A stretch of DNA of 64,000 nt from Yersinia enterocolitica subsp. enterocolitica (GCF_901472495.1 NZ_LR590469.1:1612001-1676000); one strand, 5' to 3'; shown: positions 34,492 to 42,891, counted from the first letter of the stretch. Translations and numbers: made by a program. Notes: generated by a model from the letters alone, not told the origin.

Positions 34492-35519
34492 AACGCCCAA
34501 ATAAGCGCGCTATGAAGCGCCAAGATAACCACGGCAAAAACCGCAAGATGAGCATTATCAGCTTCGGCAAACCAGAGCCAATACTCACCACTGGCACCGA
34601 TTACCGCGATATCTGGTATGACAATGACTATGACCATTACACCCTGCCGATTGACCGGCTGGCGCTGGCACAGTTGGTTAACCTCAATGGCCAACATGGC
34701 GGCGTCATTTATGCCCGTAAAAATATGGTGGCATCCGATTACCAGAGCGGTGGCCTGACCCATGAAGAGATTGAAGCCGCTATTTTTGATTATTTTACCT
34801 TTGGTGATGTCGGCATTCTGAAAATCCGTAATGGCTGGGGCAACGTGATTGGTCTGGCCCCCTTACCGGCGCTGTACACCCGTATCCGCAAAAGCGGTGA
34901 ATTTGTGGTATTGCAGGAGGGTGAACCTCTTGTTTACCCGGAAAATGACGTGATTTTTCTCAAACAATACGACCCACAACAACAGATTTATGGCCTGCCG
35001 GATTATATCGGTGGTATTCACTCAGCATTGCTAAACAGTGAAGCGGTCATTTTCCGCCGCCGCTATTACCACAATGGGGCGCACACTGGCGGTATTTTGT
35101 ATACCAGTGACCCGTCAATGACCGATGAAGTGGAGGAAGAAATTGAACGCCAGCTAGCTGACAGCAAAGGGATTGGTAATTTCAGCACCATCTTGGTCAA
35201 CATTCCGAACGGTGACCCGGAGGCGGTGAAATTCATTCAAATGGGGGATATCAGCGCCAAAGATGAATTTGCCAATGTGAAAAATATCAGTGCGCAGGAC
35301 ATTCTCAATGCTCACCGCTTCCCGGCAGGGTTAGCCGGGCAGATACCGGAAAATGCTGCGGGGTTAGGTGACCCGGAAAAAGCGCGGAACACGTATCGAA
35401 AAGACGAGATTTTACCGGTACAACGCCGCTTTAGTGCTGCCATTAGTGCCGATCCAGAGATCCCGACGCATCTACAGCTAAATTTTGATGCACAAACAGC
35501 AAACTCGGGTGCGTTATGA
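34488..35519 (+). CDS. Portal protein gpQ-like
   Basis: 343 residues, PBSX/P2 portal family. The basic N-terminus (KRPNKRAMKRQDNHGKNRK) may be removed; YTLPIDRLALAQLVNLNGQH and SEAVIFRRRYYHNGAHTGGI are conserved portal segments. RFPAGLAGQIPENAAGLGDP and EILPVQRRF close the domain. The dodecameric portal is the DNA entry gate of the head. It overlaps the terminase gene by 4 bp. Confidence 0.92.
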   Translation: MKRPNKRAMKRQDNHGKNRKMSIISFGKPEPILTTGTDYRDIWYDNDYDHYTLPIDRLALAQLVNLNGQHGGVIYARKNMVASDYQSGGLTHEEIEAAIFDYFTFGDVGILKIRNGWGNVIGLAPLPALYTRIRKSGEFVVLQEGEPLVYPENDVIFLKQYDPQQQIYGLPDYIGGIHSALLNSEAVIFRRRYYHNGAHTGGILYTSDPSMTDEVEEEIERQLADSKGIGNFSTILVNIPNGDPEAVKFIQMGDISAKDEFANVKNISAQDILNAHRFPAGLAGQIPENAAGLGDPEKARNTYRKDEILPVQRRFSAAISADPEIPTHLQLNFDAQTANSGAL

Positions 35520-35569
35520 GCAGAAACACGTTAAAATTCCAGAAGTTCGCCACTTTTGGAGCCAGAAAC

Positions 35570-35842
35570 ATGCGAGTGATGAAAGTCTTATGCCCTGAAT
35601 GCGGTGGCGCGGCCATTATCCGGAAAACCAACCGTAAACATCGGCAGATTTCAGATTTATATTGCGCCTGTAATGATGTGGAATGCGGCCATACTTTTGT
35701 AATGAATGTGACCTTTTCGCATACCATTAGCCCCAGCGCTAAAACCGGGGATAAACTGATTAAAACCGTTGTCGATTCCATGAATCCGCAGCAGCGGCAA
35801 ATGATGCTTAACCTGTTGCAAGGTAGTGCATCAGCCGCCTGA
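35570..35842 (+). CDS. Late gene activator Ogr/Delta-like zinc finger protein
   Basis: 90 residues from the ATG at 35570, which has GGAG 8 nt upstream; an earlier ATG overlapping the portal stop would add 18 residues. Cys8-x2-Cys11 and Cys34-x4-Cys39 are the four-cysteine zinc site of the Ogr/Delta family, activators of P2-type late promoters that contact RNA polymerase. A terminator follows at 35848. It presumably switches on the scaffold and terminase promoters. Confidence 0.87.
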   Translation: MRVMKVLCPECGGAAIIRKTNRKHRQISDLYCACNDVECGHTFVMNVTFSHTISPSAKTGDKLIKTVVDSMNPQQRQMMLNLLQGSASAA

Positions 35843-36031
35843 CTACTGGCCTCCAATATGGGGGCCTTTTTGTTGCTGCTTATCCAGTTCAATGGTCAAT
35901 GAGGTAGTCATTTCGGCAATCCAAACTAATGCCAAATCCCTGTCCTCTTCATTGCACTGGTTATTCGTGACCAACCTTGCAACCAAATCAATACGCTGCA
36001 ACGCTAAAGATTCAAAAAATAAATCTGTCAC
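35843..36031 (-). CDS. Small SOS-controlled prophage protein of unknown function
   Basis: 62 residues from GTG at 36031, chosen because GGAGGA lies 6 nt upstream; the frame is open to a GTG at 36043. Acidic and helical (ESLALQRIDLVARLVT and RDLALVWIAEMTTSLTIEL). A near-perfect LexA box lies 25 bp upstream and no other gene is in reach of it, since the gene converges on the Ogr-like gene and ends at that gene's terminator. In coliphage 186 a LexA-controlled protein (Tum) inactivates the non-cleavable CI; this much smaller protein could do the same. Not recognised by sequence. Confidence 0.65.
   Translation of the reverse strand: MTDLFFESLALQRIDLVARLVTNNQCNEEDRDLALVWIAEMTTSLTIELDKQQQKGPHIGGQ
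35848..35872 (+). terminator. Terminator behind portal/Ogr-like operon
   Basis: GGCCTCC and GGGGGCC pair around AATAT and are followed by TTTTT. It overlaps the 3' end of the convergent small SOS gene. Confidence 0.8.
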
Positions 36032-36055
36032 GACTTCCTCCACTCATCATGTTTA

Positions 36056-36075
36056 TACTGTATTTATGTACAGTA
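36056..36075 (-). promoter_or_regulatory. LexA (SOS) box in front of the small prophage gene
   Basis: TACTGTATTTATGTACAGTA agrees with the LexA consensus at 18 of 20 positions, with the perfect CTGT-N8-ACAG core. On the minus strand it overlaps likely -10 elements (TATACT, TATAAA). It points only to the 62-residue gene. Confidence 0.85.
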
Positions 36076-36093
36076 TAATAAAATTAAGAAAAT

Positions 36094-36119
36094 AGGAAAC
36101 AGCTAACTGCCTGTTTCCT
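36094..36119 (-). terminator. Terminator of the replication operon
   Basis: AGGAAACAG and CTGTTTCCT form a perfect 9-bp stem 20 nt beyond the replication-gene stop, followed on the minus strand by ATTTTCTTAATTTT. Confidence 0.7.
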
Positions 36120-36138
36120 CGGAATTTCATGAGCGTAA

Positions 36139-38226
36139 TCAATTCCAGCCCGGCCAGCGCTGGTGTTCCGGTAGCGGGGCGACCTCTTCTAACCGACCAT
36201 TTATTAACCTTACTGAGCGATCACCGTAGAATTGCAAGCTGCTACCCCGTTCCAATATCGCGATTTCCTCTTCATCACCCATAAAACCCCGACGGCGTAA
36301 TTCTTCTATTAATCGTTGCCGGGCATCCGGCGTACAGTTATTGACAGAACTCCTAGCGGCGGCGTTGCCGCCAGAAAAAGCCAAACCCCCGGCCTGCGCT
36401 GCGCTTTCGGCCAACTTCGGCACAATCTGCCACTTAACCAGACGGGTGCAGACAGCGGAGTCCTCTCCCAGTAACGGCGAATAGATACCCAAAACCCGTT
36501 TAACGTCCTCGGCGTAGATGTTACCCATTTCGGTGATTTCATATGACAGGCGCACGGTCAAACAATCCCGGCTCACCATCGGCCCGCCCTGAAACTCGGT
36601 GTAGGCGTACCAGTTGCCCACATCCGCAGCAAAGCGCACATTATCCATATCCTGATCCGGTAGTATTTGTCCGTCTCCGGGCAAGCGGCGTAACTCGCGC
36701 CAGACAGTAACCGGCGCACCACCGATTTGCTGAAACTGCCGGATGCGCCAGCGGCTGGCCCATGCGGTAACGGCTTTAGCCATCTCTCGTGCATTACCGC
36801 CCGTCTCGCCGTCTTGCTCATCATCCAGCGCGTAACCGTCGATATTCTTTGAGATATATTTCGCGATATAGCCGGTTGCACTGCCCTTGGCCGGATCAAT
36901 GGGTTCAGCATGGAAACGGGCTTTCAGTGCTTCGGGGCTTTGTAATGACTCGGAATCTTCTAACCGGGCGTAATAGCAAAGGATGTCACGCACCTGATCA
37001 ACGTGTTGCGGCAGCATAAACAGCAACACATGCCAGTGCGGGGTACCATCGTGGTGCGGTTCTACCACCCGAAAGCCAAAGACATTAATCCCGGCACGGG
37101 CAATCGCTGCACGGGATTTAGCCCATACGCTGCATAAATATTTTTGTGTCTGCCTTGGGCTGGCTCCATTCCAATTGGTGACAAAGCCGCCACCGTGATA
37201 GACCGCATGATATTTAGACGGCGCAGTAATGGTGTAAAACTCCCCCACACAGCCCATTTCATTGGCTAAATCTTCAAAACCTCGCATTCTAACCATCAGT
37301 TCACATCTCCGTATTGCAGGATTGGCGTTGCTGCCGTTCACCATGTCTTCTAACGAAACCCGTTCACCGTCCTGATTTTCCAGCTCAAACGCTTTGAAAA
37401 ACTCCCGGTTACGCCGTTTTTGCTCTACCCATTCGGCCATGGTTGACCGGCTGACATAGGCTGACGCTGATTTCTGTACTTGCCCCACCGCAATGGCCAT
37501 ATGTTCACGGCGCACATCGCGCAGGCGTTTTAAACGCACACGCCACCAATCCGGTGCCATCATGCGCAGTAGGCCGGATTCAATTTTTCGCGGGTTGATT
37601 GTCTTGCGGCTGGAATTGAATTCGCGCCAGTACGGCGGTTCAGTTCCCACTTGCTTGCTGAGCTTTACAAGGCAGATATAAGCGCGTTGGGTGCGCTGCC
37701 AGAGTTCTTGTGGGTCACTGCTCTGCCCGGTGAAATTGCGTTCGATATAGTCGGTAAAACTTTCAGACATAAAATCAGCCACCCGGTGGGACAGGTTGCG
37801 TAACTCATCACGGCCAAACGATGGCAGGCGTTCTAAATCATCGGCAAACGGCCATGGCAAAAAACCGAGCGCTTTAATGACTGGTTGATACTGGCGATTA
37901 ACCATCTGTAGACGTGGCAATACATTCTCGCCCACCGTAGTGCGTAAGAATGTATTGGCATGGCGACGGCCTTTTGATTGGTACAGGTTGGAATAGCGAT
38001 CACCAAAATAACGGGCCAGAAATTGAGGCATCCCGCCTAAAAACTGGCTGCGCCATTGGTGATCGGTTGGGTTCTGAACAAAGAGTTCATCTTCGGTGAT
38101 GCTGATATCTTGCGGGCGGCGTAGCCCCTCCGGCTCCCGGCTGAACTCGCCATTAAAAGGTAAAGACAGGGATAAAATATCCCCGTCCATAAAATCATTT
38201 ACCGGCCGCTGAATGGTGGTGGTCAT
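36139..38226 (-). CDS. Replication initiation endonuclease, P2 gpA-like (HUH)
   Basis: 695 residues. The HUH motif is TPHWHVLLF (His397, His399), and the tandem-tyrosine motif is TGYIAKYISKN with Tyr453 and Tyr457, spaced four apart as in P2 A. It nicks the phage origin and starts rolling-circle replication, staying covalently bound through tyrosine. It is the last gene of the leftward early operon behind cox and cII. The N-terminal 300 residues are the usual phage_GPA extension. Confidence 0.93.
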   Translation of the reverse strand: MTTTIQRPVNDFMDGDILSLSLPFNGEFSREPEGLRRPQDISITEDELFVQNPTDHQWRSQFLGGMPQFLARYFGDRYSNLYQSKGRRHANTFLRTTVGENVLPRLQMVNRQYQPVIKALGFLPWPFADDLERLPSFGRDELRNLSHRVADFMSESFTDYIERNFTGQSSDPQELWQRTQRAYICLVKLSKQVGTEPPYWREFNSSRKTINPRKIESGLLRMMAPDWWRVRLKRLRDVRREHMAIAVGQVQKSASAYVSRSTMAEWVEQKRRNREFFKAFELENQDGERVSLEDMVNGSNANPAIRRCELMVRMRGFEDLANEMGCVGEFYTITAPSKYHAVYHGGGFVTNWNGASPRQTQKYLCSVWAKSRAAIARAGINVFGFRVVEPHHDGTPHWHVLLFMLPQHVDQVRDILCYYARLEDSESLQSPEALKARFHAEPIDPAKGSATGYIAKYISKNIDGYALDDEQDGETGGNAREMAKAVTAWASRWRIRQFQQIGGAPVTVWRELRRLPGDGQILPDQDMDNVRFAADVGNWYAYTEFQGGPMVSRDCLTVRLSYEITEMGNIYAEDVKRVLGIYSPLLGEDSAVCTRLVKWQIVPKLAESAAQAGGLAFSGGNAAARSSVNNCTPDARQRLIEELRRRGFMGDEEEIAILERGSSLQFYGDRSVRLINGRLEEVAPLPEHQRWPGWN

Positions 38227-38462
38227 TCGCTCCAGACCCGCCCACGACTCATGTTTTCCGCAACCTGCCGCAGTAACTCGATAATCTCAGTTGAAGACAT
38301 TCCCTGATTAGCAATATCAGTGGCCAACCGGTCAAAATGGCCAGATAATTTAACAAGGGTGTCAATTCGGGCCTCTTTTCTGGCTATTAGCAAAGCATGT
38401 TCGCGGGACTCAGCCGCCGCCCGGTTACTCATTTCCTGCCCTACTGTTTTGTGCATATGCAT
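38223..38462 (-). CDS. Small early phage protein (DUF2732-like)
   Basis: 79 residues; the start at 38462 has GGAG 8 nt upstream. The helical pattern ALLIARKEARIDTLVKLSGH and STEIIELLRQVAENM resembles the DUF2732 family found just upstream of gpA in P2-like phages. It overlaps the replication gene by 4 bp, so the two are coupled. Function unknown. Confidence 0.7.
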   Translation of the reverse strand: MHMHKTVGQEMSNRAAAESREHALLIARKEARIDTLVKLSGHFDRLATDIANQGMSSTEIIELLRQVAENMSRGRVWSE

Positions 38463-38540
38463 GGTGTTTGCTCCGAATTTAGGTAATAAAAATCCCCGGC
38501 CACCGATGGGAGGCCGTTGGTATTTATGTTTTTGGGTTAA

Positions 38541-38948
38541 TTAATGCAGTTGTTTGGTAATACTGGCTGACGCACAAGAGTGGTTAATTTGCGTCAAGCC
38601 GTGGATCTCAATGGTTCTATTCCACCAGTTATTAATCATGCAGGTTAAAGAGCCTAATCCCAGCCAGCCGGACATATGATAAATGGCGCGAATAGAGGCC
38701 AGCGCTTCGACCTGATCACTATTTGATTCAGCCTCACGGTATGCCCGGCACCAAAATGCAGCATGAGCAGAAAACCATTGGTGTGGGTTGGTCAGATGAA
38801 TGGTGTCATTAAACATAATTGGCTGTAATTCGACGCTGTTACCCGCCAAACGACATTTACCCAAGAAGAATTGCGCGTAATTATGGGCCACGCCCCAATG
38901 GCTAAAATCATCTAACAGGCCGTTTCTATCTACTGATATTGCTTTCAT
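38541..38948 (-). CDS. Early-region phage protein of unknown function
   Basis: 135 residues, rich in Trp/His/Asn (HWGVAHNYAQFFLGKCRL, NPHQWFSAHAAFWCRAYREA). No known domain was recognised. It lies in the early operon between the 124-residue gene and the DUF2732-like gene, 9 bp from the former. It is on the coding strand with neighbours that share spacing, so it is very probably real. Confidence 0.65.
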   Translation of the reverse strand: MKAISVDRNGLLDDFSHWGVAHNYAQFFLGKCRLAGNSVELQPIMFNDTIHLTNPHQWFSAHAAFWCRAYREAESNSDQVEALASIRAIYHMSGWLGLGSLTCMINNWWNRTIEIHGLTQINHSCASASITKQLH

Positions 38949-38957
38949 CGTGTTTCC

Positions 38958-39332
38958 TTAATTATCGGTGTAATGCATATTGGCCATCGATTGGGCTGCA
39001 ATCATTTCCGGGCCGTAGTTTTTTACCGGTACCGGTTGATGCTGCGGCTTCCGATTGCGCTTATTCTCTTTCACAAAATCCAACGTACCGACTTGGCCAA
39101 ATGTATCTACTAAAGCCCGTAGTCGCTGAATCCCTCGCTGCAACTGATGTAATTCTTCACGGGAAAAATCATCCCACAGATACCGGCAGTGCTCTGACTT
39201 CATACCTGCGGAGTGGAGTAAAATTCCCCGGTGCTGTGCCGGTAGCTTTTCCCATATCACCCTTGCCCGGCTGTGACTGCCGGTCACTTTGTTGCGGATA
39301 ATGGCTATCCATTTGCTGTTATTGGCTGACAT
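38958..39332 (-). CDS. Early-region phage protein, conserved family of unknown function
   Basis: 124 residues from the ATG at 39332 (MSANNSKWIAIIRNKVTGSH); an in-frame upstream ATG at 39368 runs into the preceding gene. The stretch ARVIWEKLPAQHRGILLHSA and LWDDFSREELHQLQRGIQRL (about 26-74) looks like a conserved helical early-gene family of P2-like phages. The role is unknown. It starts 2 bp after the Fil-like gene. Confidence 0.65.
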   Translation of the reverse strand: MSANNSKWIAIIRNKVTGSHSRARVIWEKLPAQHRGILLHSAGMKSEHCRYLWDDFSREELHQLQRGIQRLRALVDTFGQVGTLDFVKENKRNRKPQHQPVPVKNYGPEMIAAQSMANMHYTDN

Positions 39333-39334
39333 GC

Positions 39335-39538
39335 TTACCCCCTTAAACCCATCAAACGGAACCACCACCGGCGGCGTTTGGTTTTAAAGATGGGTTTACG
39401 TGATTCCCCTAGAAACACCACTCGGCTGGTACAAGGTTGCCAGCGCTGGCCGTTTGGTAATTCAATCCAGCCGTGGCCAAAATGGTTTAATTGTTGGCTG
39501 GGTGATTGTTGTTTCAGGTAGTTAGCGAAAACTTTCAT
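39335..39538 (-). CDS. Fil-like early phage protein (DUF2724 type)
   Basis: 67 residues: LKQQSPSQQLNHFGHGWIEL and PNGQRWQPCTSR resemble phage 186 Fil, a small protein that inhibits host cell division when expressed. The C-terminus is unusually basic and tryptophan-rich (KTKRRRWWFRLMGLRG). It lies behind cII in the early leftward operon, as in 186. The assignment rests on a short motif, so it is moderate. Confidence 0.55.
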   Translation of the reverse strand: MKVFANYLKQQSPSQQLNHFGHGWIELPNGQRWQPCTSRVVFLGESRKPIFKTKRRRWWFRLMGLRG

Positions 39539-39545
39539 AAGTTCC

Positions 39546-40055
39546 TCAGTTCAGACCCGGAACCAGCCCGCTGGCGCTGATAAAATCAACCGCTGCGGCC
39601 AGAACTGGCGTGGATTGGAAACGCGCTTCAACCGATACAACAATCAGCGACAGGTCACGTATGGCCTGATTCGCACGGTCAAGAATGGCGTTTCTACGGG
39701 ATTGCGTCATAGGCCCGGCAGTTACGGTTTCACCGGCAATTGCGCCGATTGCCGCCGTAGCGCTCAGGGTATGAATAGGTAAATTAGCGGGATTGGCTTC
39801 ATTAACCGGTACCGCTGGTAAACATTGCAGTTGAGACAGCAAGCCATCTAACAGCGTTGGATCTTCGGTAATGTCAGTGAGCGTCAACAGTTCAATGCAG
39901 CTCAACTGGTGCGGCTGGTCAGGGTTAAGTTTATTACGCAACATTTGCGGCTTCATACCGATTTGCTCGGCAACCGCCGTTAAATTGTTATTCCGGGCGA
40001 AAGCACGGCATGACATATCAAAGCGCGGGTGTTTAGAAAGCTGGAAATCAAACAT
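39546..40055 (-). CDS. Phage regulatory protein CII-like
   Basis: 169 residues. The N-terminal segment AFARNNNLTAVAEQIGMKPQMLRNKLNP (split about 18-45) is the phage_CII HTH. The rest is helical (LDRANQAIRDLSLIVVSVEA). In 186-type phages CII activates the establishment promoter for cI. It is the second gene of the early operon, 32 bp behind cox. Confidence 0.85.
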   Translation of the reverse strand: MFDFQLSKHPRFDMSCRAFARNNNLTAVAEQIGMKPQMLRNKLNPDQPHQLSCIELLTLTDITEDPTLLDGLLSQLQCLPAVPVNEANPANLPIHTLSATAAIGAIAGETVTAGPMTQSRRNAILDRANQAIRDLSLIVVSVEARFQSTPVLAAAVDFISASGLVPGLN

Positions 40056-40087
40056 GGTCGATACCCTCCCAATAACGCAATATCGAA

Positions 40088-40309
40088 CTAGGCGATTGCA
40101 ATATCACAATTCGAGAGAGCATCTACGGTGAGTGCGGCCATGTTGATCATGACTTTTTCGCGCTTCATATCTTTACGCAAGCGGTGACGAACTAAACGAC
40201 CATCAGCAAGCATTGCTCTGATGGTGTCAGAATCTAAGCCCGTTAATTCACTATATTTCTCTACTGTGACATGGGGGGTCAGAAGAGTGATTGAAATGTT
40301 AGGTCTCAT
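40088..40309 (-). CDS. Cox/Apl-like excisionase and repressor
   Basis: 73 residues with a winged-helix/HTH pattern HVTVEKYSELTGLDSDTIRA (about 13-32), then RLVRHRLRKDMKREKVMINM. It is transcribed divergently from cI over a 128-bp operator region, the place of cox/apl in P2, HP1 and 186. It is expected to repress lysogenic transcription and to assist the integrase in excision. Confidence 0.85.
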   Translation of the reverse strand: MRPNISITLLTPHVTVEKYSELTGLDSDTIRAMLADGRLVRHRLRKDMKREKVMINMAALTVDALSNCDIAIA

Positions 40310-40359
40310 AGTGCAACATCCCTCTTTTATCAGTGCTTATTAGTGACGAATAGTACTAG

Positions 40360-40436
40360 TTCACATTTTGAAATCATGAGAACTATAAGATCACAATAAA
40401 CGAACGTCAATAAAAAAAGTTCACACGGTGAAATCT
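40360..40436. promoter_or_regulatory. cox/cI switch region with two operator-like dyads
   Basis: GTTCACATTTTGAAATC (40359-40375) and GTTCACACGGTGAAATC (40419-40435) are related imperfect dyads built on TTCA(C)...(G)TGAA and are exactly 60 bp apart. The second one ends 2 nt before the cI start and contains its likely ribosome site GGTGA, so a repressor bound there would also block cI initiation. They are the best candidates for CI (or Cox) operators. Confidence 0.6.
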
Positions 40437-40437
40437 T

Positions 40438-41001
40438 ATGGATTTAAATAAAGGTGGCCGCGGCGCTATCGAGCGCATGGTGGAAGCCTATGGTTTTACA
40501 ACCCGTCAGGCACTTTGCGATCAATTGAATGTGTCGAAAAGTACGCTTGCAACGCGTTATATGCGTGATTCATTCCCATCTGATTGGGTTATTCAGTGTG
40601 CTTTAGAGACTGGTGCATCGCTGCGTTGGTTAACTACTGGTGAGGGCGCGATGTACGAAAATGCTAAACAGCTTGATATCGTGCAGATTCCTCGCCAAAA
40701 GTTGTTAGACGGCAAACTCTACGATTCAAATTTCTATATGTTCGATAAGGCGTTCTTGCCTGATGGATTGAAAGACCCGGTTGTTATCCTTGATGGTGAT
40801 ACCACCTATATTGCCGATCGTAAGTTCGATGAAGTACAGGACGGTAAATGGGTTGTTGATATAGAGGGAACAATCAGTATCCGAGATATTATTCGTATTC
40901 CCGGTGGTAAAGTACGGGTTGAGGGCGGGAAGTTTGCTTTTGATTGCAATTTAGAAGATATAAAAATCAACCAAAAAATTGAAATGTTATGTATTAAATA
41001 A
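40438..41001 (+). CDS. CI repressor, 186-type
   Basis: 187 residues. The N-terminal HTH (AIERMVEAYGFTTRQALCDQ and NVSKSTLATRYMRDSFPSDW, about 10-50) is of the Phage_CI_repr type. It continues ALETGASLRWLTTGEGA, a family signature, and a C-terminal beta-rich oligomerisation domain (about 80-187). No Ala-Gly/Cys-Gly cleavage site with the Ser/Lys dyad of LexA-like repressors was noticed, so it is probably not RecA-cleavable. It opens a rightward operon with the two cargo genes. Confidence 0.87.
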   Translation: MDLNKGGRGAIERMVEAYGFTTRQALCDQLNVSKSTLATRYMRDSFPSDWVIQCALETGASLRWLTTGEGAMYENAKQLDIVQIPRQKLLDGKLYDSNFYMFDKAFLPDGLKDPVVILDGDTTYIADRKFDEVQDGKWVVDIEGTISIRDIIRIPGGKVRVEGGKFAFDCNLEDIKINQKIEMLCIK

Positions 41002-41012
41002 AAGGAGTTATT

Positions 41013-41495
41013 ATGACAGGTGTAGTTACTTTTGTTTATGTTAACACTAAAAAAATTGTACGTGTACAATCTATAAACGACATTTCCGAGAATGATACTT
41101 ATCTACAAGGAGTCAGCTTACTTGAAGATGAGGAAGGCAAACTGAAAACATTTAGGAAAGATAGAATATATAAATTTGTTAATTCCATAGAAGAGGGATT
41201 AGCAGCAATTGATAAAGGCATTACTGACGGCGATTTTTATTTCAAAGATCAAAAGAAAGAGATTTTTGATGTTTGTTTTACTGGTTTTAAAAAAGATAGA
41301 AAATCTGAATTAGAAGCACTTGCATCAAATAATAATATGTTAGTCAGAAAAACCGTATCCAAAGGCTTAAAATTATTATGTTACGGCTATAATGCAGGGC
41401 CAACAAAACTATCTTTAGCCCGTAAAGCCGGGGCCATCATTTTAGATGAAAATGAATTTATTAATTTCATTGAATCAGGTGAAATACCTGAATAA
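41013..41495 (+). CDS. BRCT-domain cargo protein behind cI
   Basis: 160 residues. The C-terminal half (about 87-157) is a BRCT-like domain: FDVCFTGFKKDRKSELEALA, then VRKTVSKGLKLLCYGYNAGP and KAGAIILDENEFINFIE, the layout seen in NAD-dependent DNA ligase BRCT (phosphate/DNA-end binding). The N-terminal part (VTFVYVNTKKIVRVQSINDI, LKTFRKDRIYKF) is SH3-like and reminiscent of WYL-associated modules. AAGGAG precedes the start, 11 nt after cI, so it is cotranscribed with the repressor. AT-rich, unlike the tail genes. Not a known phage core gene. Confidence 0.72.
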   Translation: MTGVVTFVYVNTKKIVRVQSINDISENDTYLQGVSLLEDEEGKLKTFRKDRIYKFVNSIEEGLAAIDKGITDGDFYFKDQKKEIFDVCFTGFKKDRKSELEALASNNNMLVRKTVSKGLKLLCYGYNAGPTKLSLARKAGAIILDENEFINFIESGEIPE

Positions 41496-41519
41496 AAATC
41501 ACTACAGGAGTAGAACCTG

Positions 41520-42854
41520 ATGATAAATTTAGACAATAAAATAACATTTAGCAATAGAGATGAATATAAAAGAAAAAGTATTGCAGAAAAAATAATAAAA
41601 CTCATCACTTCAGATATAGATACTTCCCCTATGATTATAGATGGAAGTTGGGGAACCGGAAAAACAGAGTTTTGCTACAAACTAATTAATTTACTAAATG
41701 AAAGCAACCCTGAATATAAGACTGTTTATGTAGACGCATTTAACGAAGACCATACAGACTCACCAATATTAACTGTTCTTGCGGCAATAGTAACTCTTTT
41801 ACCTGAGACTGAAAGACCTGCATTAATTAAAAAGGCCCTGCCTGCTCTAAGGTTTGGTTTAAAAACCGCACTAAAGGCTGGTGCTGGCTGGGTTCTGAGA
41901 CAAAACACAGATGATTTAGCTGGAGAGTTTCAAGAAGCAATAAAGGAAACCAGTAGTGCTGCAATAGATAGGACTATAGAGACACTTCTGGAAGATCATA
42001 TTGATTCCGAAAAAAATATAAAAACATTAAAGATAGCGTTAAAAGAAATTTCTGATGAAAATCCAATAGTAATTTTCATTGATGAATTAGATCGCTGTAA
42101 ACCTAGCTTTGCCATTTCTATTTTAGAAAATATAAAGCATGTATTTGATATAGACAATGTTCATTTTGTTTTAGTCACAAATACACAACAACTACAAGCA
42201 TCGATAAACCATATCTATGGACAATCTGTTGATGCAAAAAGATATTTAGATAAATTCATTAGATTTGCATTTACATTATCTGACCATTATAAAAATGATG
42301 GTTATAAAAACGCATTAGCATCAATTTATCACTGGGATACCATTTCGCAGAAATCAAAGTCACTAATTGAAATAAAAGAACTATCAGAATATATAAAACA
42401 CTTTATTGAAATAAGAAATCTATCATTACGAGAAGTAGAAACATTTGCACGTTACATAGATATATATCAAAAAGTATCATCGTGTAAATTAAAAAATAAC
42501 ACTGCAATGGGGTACGCTTTACTGACGATTTTTGGAATTTTTCTTTATTGTTTTGATAAAGAGACGGCGCTAGGTTTATCATTAAAAAAAACAAATATCA
42601 ATTCGATTGCAGAACTCCTTGGACTTAACAATTTCGATTATACACTTGGTAGAGACACATATTACTCAAAAATAATTATATACGCATTAATATCATCAGA
42701 TAACAGCTTACCTAGTAATTTTCCAAAACCTACTTCAGCCGAAAAAGCTATGTGGGATAAACATATGAGTGATTGTTTTGGGCGATTCACTCTTCACTCT
42801 AACAACTTTAGTGAAATAATCACAGATTCAATAGAGGTACTTCAGTTAAAGTAA
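41520..42854 (+). CDS. KAP-family P-loop NTPase, prophage cargo
   Basis: 444 residues. Walker A GSWGTGKT (42-49) and Walker B IVIFIDELDRC (183-193), followed by AISILENIKHVFDIDNVHFV and LVTNTQQL sensor regions, define a KAP NTPase (PF07693). Hydrophobic stretches occur near 330-350 (YALLTIFGIFLYCF), possibly membrane-associated. KAP proteins include phage-exclusion PifA and several defence-associated NTPases. AGGAG lies upstream; it starts 24 nt after the BRCT gene and belongs to the cI operon. Strongly AT-rich, suggesting separate origin. Confidence 0.85.
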   Translation: MINLDNKITFSNRDEYKRKSIAEKIIKLITSDIDTSPMIIDGSWGTGKTEFCYKLINLLNESNPEYKTVYVDAFNEDHTDSPILTVLAAIVTLLPETERPALIKKALPALRFGLKTALKAGAGWVLRQNTDDLAGEFQEAIKETSSAAIDRTIETLLEDHIDSEKNIKTLKIALKEISDENPIVIFIDELDRCKPSFAISILENIKHVFDIDNVHFVLVTNTQQLQASINHIYGQSVDAKRYLDKFIRFAFTLSDHYKNDGYKNALASIYHWDTISQKSKSLIEIKELSEYIKHFIEIRNLSLREVETFARYIDIYQKVSSCKLKNNTAMGYALLTIFGIFLYCFDKETALGLSLKKTNINSIAELLGLNNFDYTLGRDTYYSKIIIYALISSDNSLPSNFPKPTSAEKAMWDKHMSDCFGRFTLHSNNFSEIITDSIEVLQLK

Positions 42855-42891
42855 ATAATAGATGTTTATTTATTATTTATAAAACATTGAC

